Positions 1 to 10,178 of a stretch of 64,000 bases of DNA are shown in pieces. Position numbers and translations under genes: made by a program. The DNA comes from Lentinus brumalis (Eukaryota > Basidiomycota > Agaricomycetes > Polyporales > Polyporaceae). The notes beneath the pieces are model-generated. The model worked only from the letters and a program-made list of their open reading frames with translations. It was not told the DNA's origin and searched no databases. The stretch is taken from positions 124,001 through 188,000 of the forward strand of contig MARA01000017.1 in the NCBI GenBank assembly GCA_001792895.1, read 5' to 3'. The stretch's first letter is position 1, and each line of letters starts with the position of its first letter.

Positions 1-1488
1 GGGTATCCCGCAGTGTGGTACGGATGCGCTCCGATTCGCGCTTTGCGCATACTCGGGTGGAGGTGCGTACATTTTTTGCTGTCGCTCGATGGAGAGACGG
101 GGTGCTAAGTATCAGTAGGTCGTGATATCAACCTTGAGATCCTGCGTGTTGAGGGCTACCGCAAGTTCTGCAACAAGATCTTCAACGCGACCAAGTTCGC
201 GATGCTCAAATTGGACGAGAAGTTCGTCCCTGAGCCCACGCCAAAGGTTCGTTCTAGCCCACATGATGTATCAAAAGTACTGACGAACCCGTGTCAGCCC
301 ACCGGCAACGAGAGCCTGGTCGAGAAGTGGATCTTGCACAAGCTCAACCTTGCGTCCGAGGAGATCAACAAACAGTTGACCGAGCGCAACTTCATGAACG
401 CGACTGGCGCCGCATACAACTTCTGGCTGTACGAGCTGTGCGACGTGTACATCGTACGCTCAACCCGCTGCCTTCGCGATCGACCTTCACTTACTGATGC
501 TTGTTACGTTATACAGGAAGCGATGAAGCCCATGACGGACGAGTCTGCTTCGGAGACAACGCGCAAGTCGGCTCAGCAGACGCTGTACACCTGCTTGGAC
601 CACGGCCTTCGTCTCCTGCACCCCTTCATGCCGTACGTCACCGAGGAGCTCTGGCAGCGTCTCCCCCGCCGCCCGAACGACCCCACGCCGTCGATCATGC
701 TGGCCAAGTTCCCCGTTTATGTGCGTGCATCTCGGCGTTGTTCACCATTTTAATCCGGACTGATCGTCTTCCTATCTGCAGGACAAGTCCTTCGAGTTCT
801 CGGATACCGAGCGCCAGTTCGATCTCGTCTTCTCCGCCGTCAAGTCGTCTCGTGGACTTGCCGCGTCGTACAACATCCAGCAGGGTCTTCACGGTAAGCT
901 GCGCCTTCACGGCGGGATCTTTACGTGATTCTGACATGCGGAATAACCAGTGTATATCCGTGCGGAGACGGATGCCGATGCCGAGCTGTTCAAGTCGCAG
1001 GTCCCGACATTCCTCGCGCTCACGAAAAACTGCAAGTCCGTGGAGGTCGTCCGCGACATCAGCGGTGTCCCCGAGGGCTGCGGCTCTGAGCTGCTCACGC
1101 CCACAATCTTCGTCCACGTCCTCGTCAAGGTACGTGCTGTCTGCTGGCGGTTTCGCGGAGTCCGAGTGCTGAACGGAACGTATCCCTCACTTCAACAGGG
1201 CCAGGTCGACATTGAGGCTGAGATCAATAAGTGCGAGAAGAAGCTCGCGTTGGCGAAGATGAACTTGTCAAAGGTCGAGAAGGTGGAGTCGCAAGCGGAC
1301 TACGAGTCCACTGTTCCCGCAAACGTGCGGCAGGCGAACGAGGAGAAGGTACGTTCCTGATAGCTTCATGGGGTGTGTATTGAATGGGACGCTGACTCTT
1401 GCTGTGTGCCTTGGCGCAGAGGAAAACGCTCGAGGCGGATATCAAGCTGCTCGAGCATTCTATCGATATGTTCTCCAAGATGAAGTGA
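1..1488 (+). CDS. VAS1: Valyl-tRNA synthetase, C-terminal part (5' end outside window)
   Basis: This class I aminoacyl-tRNA synthetase charges tRNA-Val; in fungi one gene usually serves cytosol and mitochondria. The window opens inside the late catalytic core (frame from base 2: GIPQCGTDALRFALCAYSGG, then GRDINLEILRVEGYRKFCN). The helical anticodon-binding domain follows, with WILHKLN, EAMKPM and HPFMPYVTEELWQRLP. A C-terminal coiled coil (EAEINKCEKKLALAKMNLSK) ends at TGA 1486-1488. Exons: 1-62, 119-246, 298-453, 517-720, 782-893, 951-1129, 1199-1348, 1420-1488. All introns are GT-AG and 50-72 bp. The identification is secure; only the 5' part is missing, including the HIGH and probably the KMSKS signatures. 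Confidence 0.95.
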
Positions 1489-1814
1489 GGGCGCTGAGAA
1501 CTTTCACTCGGGTGAAACGTTTCACTTGGAAGGTCACAATGCATATAATCAGATGTACATTTACTGCTCTCTCCAGATCTTTACAGGCACTACCTAGTCG
1601 TGATTCATGGGCATGCATACTGCATCCACCCAGCGAGAGCCAGTGAAGGCAGAAGAAGGGGGACAGGGGGATGCGTGATGGTTCAGCAGGGGTGCGTTCG
1701 TACAGGGAGAGAGTCATGGCGAGTCCCGCAAGCCTCTCTTGAACAGCGATGTGAGGAATGTGACATGTTGTGATGTGGGTGATGAACGCACCTCTCATCG
1801 ACCTCTCACGCGTA
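1489..1814. other. Intergenic, convergent 3' ends
   Basis: This stretch lies between the VAS1 stop and the stop of the minus-strand reading frame at 1815. I see no coding signal; it presumably holds both 3' UTRs. Confidence 0.6.
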
Positions 1815-2455
1815 CTAGTAGTCGGCAGCGCTGACCTGGACTGACTTCAGGTTACGTGTGTCCCTGAGGTGTTCCAGCGCGCCTTTGGTCGCTCTCCTGT
1901 TCCTTGCTACGTTCTGGTCGGGATCAACGACCCAAAGAGTGTACTCTAACTTCCTATTGCCCAGTGGGATGGACAAAACGAAACCGATGTAGGGTGGCAA
2001 TCGGTTGGAGTAGTAGTCCTTGACGAACGTCAGGCCCTCTGCTAGGCCTTCGCGCCTGATGTTGTGTACCAAGTGTGCTTTATCATGCACGAACCACTCG
2101 TCTCCGAGAGTGGCGAGGTCTTCCAGCGCGTATTGCACGACACGCACGACGTACTAGGCCTCCTCGGCCGCAGTCATTGCTGGGGTGGACATCTTGGCAC
2201 TGTGTCTGAAGGTCAACCTCATCCGAAGCGCGGGTTCGATTTACTATCACTGGTAGACCTACGAACCTGAGTTTGACTCTTCGGAGCTTCACTAGTACTA
2301 GCTGGTGCGTCGTACTCGTGAATGTGCGCAATGTGCGAGTCTGGGGGATGGAACTTGTCGTAAGGGAGGACATCGATACGCAGGTGCTCGTATTTATCGT
2401 CGAGTCAGGCCCGGAACTGCTTGCTTTGTCCGAATTCGTGTATGTGGGTCTGCAT
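1815..2455 (-). pseudogene. Unknown protein gene with an in-frame TGA
   Basis: A two-exon frame is visible on the minus strand. Exon 1 starts at ATG 2455 (MQTHIHEFGQSKQFRA), meets TGA at 2405-2407, then continues in the same frame as LDDKYEHLRIDVLPYDKF and HIAHIHEYDAP, up to a GTTCGT donor near 2272. Exon 2 begins after a CTAG acceptor at 2154-2157 (YVVRVVQYALEDLATLGDEW) and runs to VSAADY-stop at 1815. Amino-acid composition on both sides of the TGA is protein-like, and a TGG (Trp) would restore the frame by one substitution. I do not recognise the family. Alternatives are a missed splice or a start downstream of the TGA, but no ATG follows within the exon. Confidence 0.5.
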
Positions 2456-2619
2456 GTCCGCCGATGATGCACAAGGTTCAGAATCACCACAGTGTTCACA
2501 TGTTTACAGCACCCATCTTCCAGGCGTCTCTTGTCTAGTGCGCCTCACCCCCTCCCTTCTCCTTATCTTCACAGATACCACTGACAGGTCTCGGTGGTGA
2601 ACGTTCAAGAAGGCTGAAC

Positions 2620-3711
2620 ATGGGCCGTGGCTTCCTTGAACCGCCGGAGTGGCTTTGCGAACACCCGGAACTCAAGAGTAGAGGAATCAAACTCGAATAC
2701 CCTCTCAAACCGGTCAGCCAAATCTCAGTCGTCCATCCCTCCAGCCTCTGACGTACGCCTCGCTAGCTCTGTGCGTGGCGGACGGTCGACGACCGATGTA
2801 CACCACCGTACGCGGTCAAAGTCGTTCCTCCTGACAGCGAGGAAGCGGATATATATGAGCAACTCCACCGACTTGATCCTGCTTCTCCCAACCACACGTT
2901 GCCCTGCGAAGTCATCCATGCCGACCAGTCCTTCCTAATAATGCCGTGCCTGGATACTATACTATATCATCCCGTATGCCACAAATGGGGACTGTTGTCT
3001 CTCTTGGCCTTCTTTCGACAAGTCATGGAAGTGAGTGGCACATGTGCGCACAATGCTTGGAAGCTCACAGACACGTCACAAAGGGCCTCGAACTTTTGCA
3101 CGAGCTGAACATAGCTCATTTGGTGAGCCGCAAGTCACCACTACCGGTCACGAGCTTACGCAACATGCATCTAGGATATATATCACGGCCAGGTAATCAT
3201 TGCAACCGAGCATCACGTCGCATTCCACAAAAACGTAGAGGCAGGCAAGGTCTACATCATCGACTTCGATAGATCCAAGTGTCTCAAGAAGGGCCCGGGT
3301 CTCCAGCACGCCATAGACCTTCCGGAAACCTACTGCAGCCCTCCACTGGGCATGACACGCTTCGATCCATACTCCTGGGATGTATACTGTACGGGGATCC
3401 TCTTCGATACCGTGACCAAAGTGAGTTTGCTCCTCAACCATTATCCGTCTTCAACTCATAGAACGACGGCTTAGGACATCTACTCGGAGCGGCACATACC
3501 CTGGATTGTCCGGAGATACATAAGATGGCTTGTCGGGAACGAGCGTGGGTGCACGACGATCTGTCGTTGCAGGCCCAGCGCTCGTAGAGCTCGCCAGATG
3601 CTCAGTCTCGTCCATTGGGCGGCCCGTGTCTGGGAACGAGGTACTGAATTCGTTTCCTTGATTTGTAGCCCGCGCAAGACGCAGGCTGAGGCTGATTTGC
3701 CTCGGACGTGA
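2620..3711 (+). CDS. Atypical protein kinase-like protein, family A copy 1
   Basis: A five-exon gene encoding about 292 aa: 2620-2712, 2767-3030, 3084-3122, 3175-3420, 3475-3711, every intron in phase 0. Kinase-fold landmarks appear in order: an AVKVV motif (candidate ATP lysine) in exon 2, the hinge-like SFLIMPCLDTI, a catalytic-loop equivalent IAHLDIYHGQV split across an intron, IIDFDRS where DFG is expected, and RFDPYSWDVYCTG as the helix-F region. The catalytic-loop Asn is replaced by Gln and DFG reads DFD, so activity is doubtful. It resembles kinase-like proteins expanded in agaricomycetes; no substrate can be inferred. A close paralogue with identical exon structure follows 390 bp downstream. 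Confidence 0.75.
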
Positions 3712-4100
3712 CCTCAATTACACCTGTGTATACCCGCCGCTGCCAAAGACGGGCAGGTACTTTGCTTGGGAGCGACAACGTGTACTTAGTTTCGAGACCA
3801 CATCATTGTGGTGAATATTATTGCGCGCTGAACCACATGTTGGCTTTGAGCGAGATCTACTCAATCTCTCCCGGGAAGCATCATAGCAGCATTATCTTCC
3901 ACAAAGACGCGCTCGCGGCCCAAGTTCCCAACCTGCGGGAAGGGGTCTGCTAACAAACGTCTGATAACGAGACTAACGATTCACAAGGTTCGAATGCTCA
4001 CTACGGTGGCGCCTATTGTATGCCAGTGTGCATCTTCTCCTTCTCCTCCTGCCTTCCGCGTTCAAGATCGCTGACGTGTCCTTGGTGGTCGAACGATGAT
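3712..4100. other. Spacer between tandem kinase-like genes
   Basis: No gene is recognised here. The first ~70 bases (CCTCAATTACACC..., then a TTTGCTTGGGAGCG motif) match the sequence after the second copy from 5223, so the duplicated unit included the 3' flank. Confidence 0.6.
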
Positions 4101-5222
4101 ATGTCTGAAGACAGCCTCGGGCCCCTTGCTCCTCCGGGCTGGCTCCGCGAGCATTCAGACCTCGGAAGTAGAGGGATCAAACTCAGCACTCCTCTCAAAC
4201 CAGTCAGTGAGATTAGATTCGTCTTTAGTGCACTAGCTGATGTAGTTCCCGCTAGTTCTGCGTATGGCGAACTTACAGCGATCGATGGACCCCACCGTAC
4301 GCTGTCAAGATTGTCCCTTTTGACAGCGAGGAAGCGGACATATACGAGCGACTTCACCAACTTGATCCTGCTTCTCCCAACCACACGTTACCTTGCGACG
4401 TCATCCATGCCGAGTCCAAACGATCCTTCCTAATCATGCCGTGCCTCGATACAATTGATGTACGAGTCGCAAACTCGCCTCGCAGATGGGGATTGCTGCC
4501 TTTGTTAGACCTCTTTCTCCAAGTCATAGAAGTGAGGGGCGCGCGCAGCGCCGCACATAGCGTATCCAATATTGCACTGACAGACGCGCCGAACAGGGTA
4601 TCGAGTTCTTGCATCAACGAAACATCGCTCATATGGTGAGCGAACAGTGGCTACTGTAGATGTTCGTCTACTGAACTTGCTTCAGGACATGTACGACGGC
4701 CAAGTCGTTATCGCAAGCGAGAGGCCCGTTGCGTTCCACAAAGAAGTGCAGGCAGGCAAGGCCTACATCATCGACTTCGATAGGTCCAAGCGCCTCAAGA
4801 GTGGCCCGGGGCTCCAGCACGCCATAGACCTGCCGGAAACCTACTGCAAGCCTCCACTCGGCATGACACGATTCGATCCATACTCCTGGGATGTATACTG
4901 TACGGGGATTCTCTTCGATACCGTGGCCAAAGTGAGTTTGCTTCTCGGGCACTGTTGCTCTTGGACTCATAGGCCGGCGGCTTAGGATATCTACTCTGAC
5001 CGGCACATACCATGGATTCTACGGCGATACATAAGCTGGCTTGTCGGAGATGAGCGTGGTTGTACGACGATCTGTCGTTGCCGGCCCAGCGCTCATAGAG
5101 CTCGCCAGATGCTCAGTTTGATCCATTGGGCGGCACGTGTCGGGGAACGAGCTGCTAGATTTGTTTCTTTGCTATGTAGCCTGTGCAAGACGCAGGCCGA
5201 GCCTGATTTGGCTCGGACTTGA
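4101..5222 (+). CDS. Atypical protein kinase-like protein, family A copy 2
   Basis: Tandem paralogue of 2620-3711, about 297 aa, with exons 4101-4202, 4256-4531, 4597-4635, 4686-4931, 4986-5222. The last three exons are the same length as in copy 1. The start is ATG at 4101 (MSEDSLGPLAPPGWLREHSD). Visible motifs are PPYAVKIVPFDSEEADIYER (candidate ATP lysine), SFLIMPCLDTID, IAHM+DMYDGQV across the intron, IIDFDRS and RFDPYSWDVYCTG. As in copy 1, Gln stands where the catalytic-loop Asn is expected and DFD replaces DFG, so both substitutions predate or were kept after the duplication. No frame-breaking change is seen. Function unknown; kinase or pseudokinase is inferred from fold motifs only. 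Confidence 0.75.
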
Positions 5223-5403
5223 CCTCAACTACTTAAATATGTTGATATACCTGCCACGGTTGCCAGGCACTTTTGCTTGGGAGCGGTTCAGCGCATTCAA
5301 GACGTAAAGTCATCCAACTTAGTACGCACTCGCGGTGCAAGCTTTCAACGTGGGGAGCCTCCCGCAAGCCGTGAGATGAAGAGATCATTCGTGGGCATGC
5401 AAG

Positions 5404-6971
5404 TCAAGCCCGCAACGTGCGGCGTACATAACGCAACAGTTTCCTACCGACACGGTATCCGAAGATATACCACAGAAATCTCCGCTTGAGAGATGACGGC
5501 CGCGTCCTGTAGTCTGCCCAAGTAGCGGCAAGCTCGGAGGGCACAAGGGACCAGTACCGGTCGGTATCCTCCCAATCCCACTCCCAGTCGGTGTCTAGGA
5601 CAGCCTTCTCTTCAAGCGCGTTATACGGCAGTTGACTGACCGCTTGGTCGAAGTGTGCTAGAGCCTCAGACGCGGTGAAGCGGTCACGTATGACGTGTGT
5701 CGTCATTTTGTCGAAAAATGGAGCGAATTCTGGAATGCTGCCAGTGATGTTCTATAAACCGAATAAGTGAGAGATACATCGCATGTCGCAACAAACTCAC
5801 CACTCACCGCCAATTGCGCACGAAACATGTTCCCGAGACACGCGACGTCATATGCAAAGGGGTCATAGTCGTACACTCCAAGGCTCACGTCCAGTGGACC
5901 ATACGGTGTACCCGACATAGTGGACGGATCGGCGATCAGTCGACACTCGTGAAGGGGCTTGTCTAGCGAAAACTGGATAGAGAGGTTGAAATCGAAGAGG
6001 CAGTAGAGGACACGAGAAGTCCGTCTATGCTGGGCCAACGTGGGTGCGAATTCTGGACCATATTCCCAGAGGGAGTAGATGTTATTCATGACATTGTGCT
6101 CATCTATGTCCTGGGGCGCAGTCAGTAGGAGGCGCATGGTGGCGTGTTTCTACAAATCGGACGCACACGGTGTGCCACTCGTCGGCTGTGTAGGAAACTC
6201 AATCCCTACAAATTGTGTGAGTCAAAACACAGAGGTTTGAAATCTCCCAGCAAACCTGCAACGTGCAATGCATGAACGTCACCACCTGACCGACGGTTCC
6301 GAGAGTGTTCAAAGGATTGTATTCACCCCAGCTAAGTACACTCAGAACATCAGCGGGTTACCAGTGTCACTGTATATTTGTATCGCACTCACGTAGGCAT
6401 GACAACGAACGAAAATCTGTGCGGGGTATCCAGTATCGGCATCGGTGGGAGGACACCCTGAAAATCCTGCGCAAACAGTTCAGGGCATCGCAAAAGGTCT
6501 TGGTATATGTGGTATTCATGAGTATACGTGTTGACCAGCTTGATAGTGACATCTCGACCATGTTTGTCTTGGGCAGGGGCGCACTTGAGCTGTCAATTCG
6601 TTAGAAGAGATCGCACATGTATCAGATGAATCTGCACGCAGTCACCGCTACTCACATACGGGCTCGGCGGCCTAGAGGCAGTTGCGTCTTCAGCGCACCG
6701 TTCCGCATACGGCAGCGGTGCTGGACATGTGCTGGGGAAAGGGCACCATATTTCCTCATACAAAAATGGGTATTTACGCAGAATCTGAAGTTCGAAACCA
6801 CGAGCAGCGAGCCAGTCGCGATAGGCTATCCAGAACAACCGCATATCGTACCAAGAAGGGAAGTCGTCCTCTCCCTTGAAAAACGAGTTAACGTCCTCTA
6901 ACGGAAGCTATAAGGCCGTTATATAAGCATTCATACTCGCGATACGAATGCATACCACCTACACCTGGCAT
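5404..6971 (-). CDS. Protein kinase-like protein, family B copy 1 (shortened first exon)
   Basis: Seven exons on the minus strand, about 407 aa, intron positions as in the copy at 10179-11792. Motifs: HGRDVTIKLVNTYTHEY (VAIK-like lysine), FSFVVMPTWGEYNPL, FLHSRRVAHR joined across an intron to DIDEHNVMNN (HRD...N complete), and YCLFDFNLSIQF, where DFG reads DFN. The C-terminal exon is 5404-5751 and the catalytic exon 5808-6110. The usable start is ATG 6971, giving only MPG before the first intron; copy 2 has 26 residues in its first exon, and an in-frame TAG lies just upstream here. The 5' end therefore seems truncated, or an upstream exon is missed. The rest is open. Confidence 0.65.
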
Positions 6972-7034
6972 GTTCCACTGGCATCCTGCGCTCGCTTCCT
7001 AGTCTGCTCCCAATTAGGGGGTCGGAACCGTAGT

Positions 7035-8169
7035 CTATACACGACGACGCGTCGACGCGTCGCGCGCGCTTGCCCATCTCGCCTCCTCTCTGTACCTGTC
7101 TACACCCTATGCACTCGTAATGTCGCTGTCAGTACCTCGGAGCTCCACGTACCTCGTCTCTTCTCCTGAAGGGAACGCCCTGTGTCGACAAATCATATCC
7201 AGCAAGCTGATCGTCAGGAGGCTGGTTCTCATCATGCTTGCTTTTCCGCGACTTCCGAGGAGCATCGTGGGGCGCTGGTGTAAGCGACATGGCGTTGGAG
7301 GTAGAGGTTGCGCTGAAAGTCCCTGTAGAGCTGCGTACGGGAGTCTCGGGAACCACAGAGTCGGACGGGAGAGGTGTTTGTTCGCCTGCAGGGCCGGCAA
7401 ATGACGTCCCAATAGGGTCCTCGCGTGGAACGCATGCATGTACAACTCCTGATGCCGTGAGACCGAGGGTGTCTCGGTCAGTCGCATCGTACTTCGAATG
7501 CCAGGAGCGGCTGCGGAGGCCTCGAAAAGGGTACCCTTCGGAGCGCATTGGAGGTTGTTCGAATTGCTGGTAACCGAGGGAAGTACGGCGAAGAACTGTG
7601 TACATTGACCTGACGGATGACATGTTGTACGGCTACTCTTCCTCTCGTTGCTTGGCGCACCGGAGGACATAAGAGTGTGTCGGAGGAACGGTGCAAGGAG
7701 CTCGAGGACGAGGCGACACCCATTCGGCGCTGGATGCCTCGAGCCTCGAGGCTCGAAGCGAGATACCAGATCGTCACCATATATGGGCCTGCTGTCTCAG
7801 AATGGAAGGTAAAGTCTCTATATGGCAATCGGATCAGACGGCATGATTCAAACCCCGAAGAATTGCCACCCTACGGTTTCGAGGGCGCGTTTGCTAGCAG
7901 ACGTTGTTGGGCCGTCCTTTCTGCACGTCGATAGGCCCGTCAATCGTCTGCCTAGGGGAGACAACTCGCTTCCGGAGGAATGGCGGCCTCGTCTGAGAGG
8001 TCGACTCGAAGTCTGTCACTTCCGTTCATTTTCGGAGATTACTCACCGTTCTGCATCCTGGCATCAATGCCAGTCTACTCTGTAACACCTGAGGCGAGGA
8101 TGGTGTGCAATACTGAGTAGTAGAATGAGGAGGAGGAGGAGGGGTAATGTCGACTGCCAACAACAACAT
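7035..8169 (-). CDS. Unknown multi-exon gene (tentative)
   Basis: Several minus-strand segments look coding but I cannot name the product. A possible first exon from ATG 8169 reads MLLLAVDITPPPPP and ends at GTGAGT. Further pieces are DFESTSQTRPPFLRKRV, LPYRDFTFHSETAGPY and a low-complexity tail with SSTGTFSATSTSNA and PRKSRKSKHDENQPPDD. A GTACGT donor and CATAG acceptor then lead to GVDRYREEARWASARDAS and TAG at 7035-7037. All three frames are open over 7478-7623, so the splice between the middle pieces is uncertain; a 94-bp intron ending TTACCAG would connect them. It lies exactly where the family B copy-1 kinase gene lacks its normal 5' end. Confidence 0.3.
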
Positions 8170-8220
8170 GCGCGCTTGTGGGAACTTACGTAATTGGAGG
8201 CATAGCCACAATCGACCTGA
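8161..8220. repeat. Conserved upstream block, copy 1
   Basis: About 55 bases match 11931-11990 at roughly 85%, including an invariant GGAACTTACGTAATT core and GCATAGCCACA. The second copy lies some 140 bp upstream of the family B kinase gene start at 11792; this one lies about 1.2 kb from the corresponding start at 6971. Confidence 0.7.
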
Positions 8221-8766
8221 ACCTCGTTGAACCTGGTTCAAGTGGTAAGTATGAGACTTAGGTTGTTCTGCATTTGCGCTGAGATATGCGTTTTCGTGTT
8301 TGTATGTGGGACGAACTTCAGAGTTGAACATGGCACGTGGCGATTCAACTTCGGATGGGCGTCTCTACTACCGCTTTCGGTTTCGCTCTCGCCTCCCTCA
8401 ACTCCACGATTCCCCATCGCGACTTCGCCCTATGCGACGCGGCCACTGTGCGCCACGGGCCCGGCCATTATCACCTCCGGCACTCATGATGAGACTGCTC
8501 GGGGCCCTTCTTCCGCCGAGAGAAAGTACCGGGGGCGGGAGACCGTGACGCAGAAGTACTCATGCACTCACTCGCCGTGCCTGCTCCGATCTACGGAGCT
8601 AGCACCCATTGGCAAAGCCAAAACGTGGTGAAACAACCATAAGTGGACACGTAAGTTAGATGACTTGTTACGAGCGAGCAATAACATACATTCACGAGCC
8701 ATGTTTGTCAGAAACGATACTACTGTACATGGGAGAGTCGCAGCCCAGAACACGTTCAACACAGTA
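8170..8766. other. Region without a recognised gene
   Basis: It contains short open frames with no family resemblance and the outer part of the conserved block. I see no supported gene. Confidence 0.5.
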
Positions 8767-9797
8767 CTAGCGGCCAGTGGGCCAGTAGGAGACCAACTCG
8801 TACTCCCTGCCGCCCGTCGTCTGCAAGATGTTCTTTCTCTCTTCAGCTACCTCAGACTGAGTCAATTGCACGAGATCGGTCACGGTGACGCGCTGTGCGC
8901 ACTTGAGCCAGCCGTACTGCTTCTCGGCAACGCTGAACTGTACCACGTACGTCCACGAGCTGCTCCGGGTGCTATTGTCCCCGACCTCTGCACCCTGAAA
9001 CGCCCTGCTAGTCAGCATCATGGAGTATGAAAGAATAAAGAGGACCTTCGCACCGACATAGTGTAGCACTTGACAACCTCCCCCACCAATCCGTTTGCAA
9101 TGGGAAACATCTGCGAATCAGGATGGGGGCGTGCAGGATAGATGACCGTCTTGTAGTCGGGATCGTCAGCTGTAGAAGGAACTTGAACCTTGACCTGACG
9201 ATATAGGACAATCGTCAGAATGCGCCTCTACAGGTACGATTGGGGATAAATGTGAAGTGTGAACACATACGGCGGTCCCGGATGCCCACTTCTTTTGACC
9301 GCGTCTGTTGGTCACAGGGTCGACGAGATGAGCGTGTTGAATCCTCTTCCCGGGCCTGTTTGAACCAAAGCCGTGGTTTCGATCTTCGTCCACTTGAAGA
9401 CCCTAACCTTGGTATCGACGTCCTTGTTCACTTGATCCTGACCAGGGTACTAAAGACCGTCACACAGTGTAAGTAAGTAGTGAGTATGTGCCCGACATGC
9501 GTGCGGGTCACAAGTATGTTTGGCTCACCTTCGTCGGAGTGTTGTAGGGTGCCTCGATCTCGTCAGACAAGCTGACGATCGTGTCGGCCTTAAATAAGTC
9601 GTTGACATCGATCCTGAGCTTCATCAGCTGGTACGGCTGTGAGCAGATATGAGTTCCGAAACGAACACGTCGTGTTGTGATCTACCCACCTTGACAGATA
9701 TGTCGGTCCAAGCAGCATCGGACGACGTGGCGCCTGTACCCGGAGGGCGTGGAATCGTGTTAGAAGGCTCCTTAGTGGTCGGCGCAGTGCGACGCAT
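8767..9797 (-). CDS. Hypothetical protein, five exons
   Basis: A consistent minus-strand gene model from ATG 9797 (MRRTAPTTKEPSNTIPRPPG) to TAG at 8767. Exon 1 is 9690-9797 and exon 2 is 9529-9636 (PYQLMKLRIDVNDLFKADTI), each 36 codons. Exon 3 starts after a GTTAG acceptor (GLQVDEDRNHGFGSNRPG) and ends at a GTATGTG donor. Exon 4 contains DDPDYKTVIYPARPHPDSQM. The last exon has SWTYVVQFSVAEKQYGW and KNILQTTGGREYELVSY. No signal peptide, membrane segment or known motif is seen. It sits between the two family B kinase-like genes on the same strand. The product is not recognised. Confidence 0.6.
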
Positions 9798-10178
9798 GTC
9801 GACAGTACACTGATACACAGTTGTTGAAGGGGAAAAGTACAGGAGGGACAGGGTTGGCAGCCGGTGAGTGAGCGCAGTGCGAGTATTTGTAGCCAAGGGC
9901 CTCGCATCCACCGCAGAGCACCCCAAACGTTGTTCCTGGTTGGTGGGACGCCCAAGAAGCATAGCTATCGCTTCTACGAAGCACAAGGGCGGGCATGCTG
10001 TATTCGGTTCGAGTCATGGCAAGGAGTCCGGAAAGGGAGACCTCATATTGGTGACAGATTGAGCTATGTAGTGCGCCGATCCAAACTGCCGAGGGAACTC
10101 CCACCACTATTGTATCCGAAGCGTTGTCCGGCTGTCAGCAAGATCGCACACGTAAGATCGAATACTTGGACACGCATA
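9798..10178. other. Intergenic region
   Basis: It holds the 5' side of the unknown gene at 8767-9797 and the 3' side of the kinase-like gene that ends at 10179. No further feature is seen. Confidence 0.5.

Noticed and set aside
2154..2157. TAG interpreted at first as a premature stop in the minus-strand unknown gene
   Set aside because: It fits a CTAG splice acceptor, and the exon upstream is in a different place; the true in-frame problem is the TGA at 2405-2407.
7047..7060. ACGCGTCGACGCGT palindrome as a promoter element of the family B copy-1 kinase gene
   Set aside because: It may equally be coding in the tentative gene at 7035-8169, and the kinase gene's true 5' end is unknown, so regulatory meaning cannot be argued.
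9402..9449. Possible extra exon YPGQDQVNKDVDTK in the unknown gene at 8767-9797
   Set aside because: Its frame runs into a stop and does not match the phase of the following GTATGTG donor; a longer intron to the GTTAG acceptor keeps all phases consistent.
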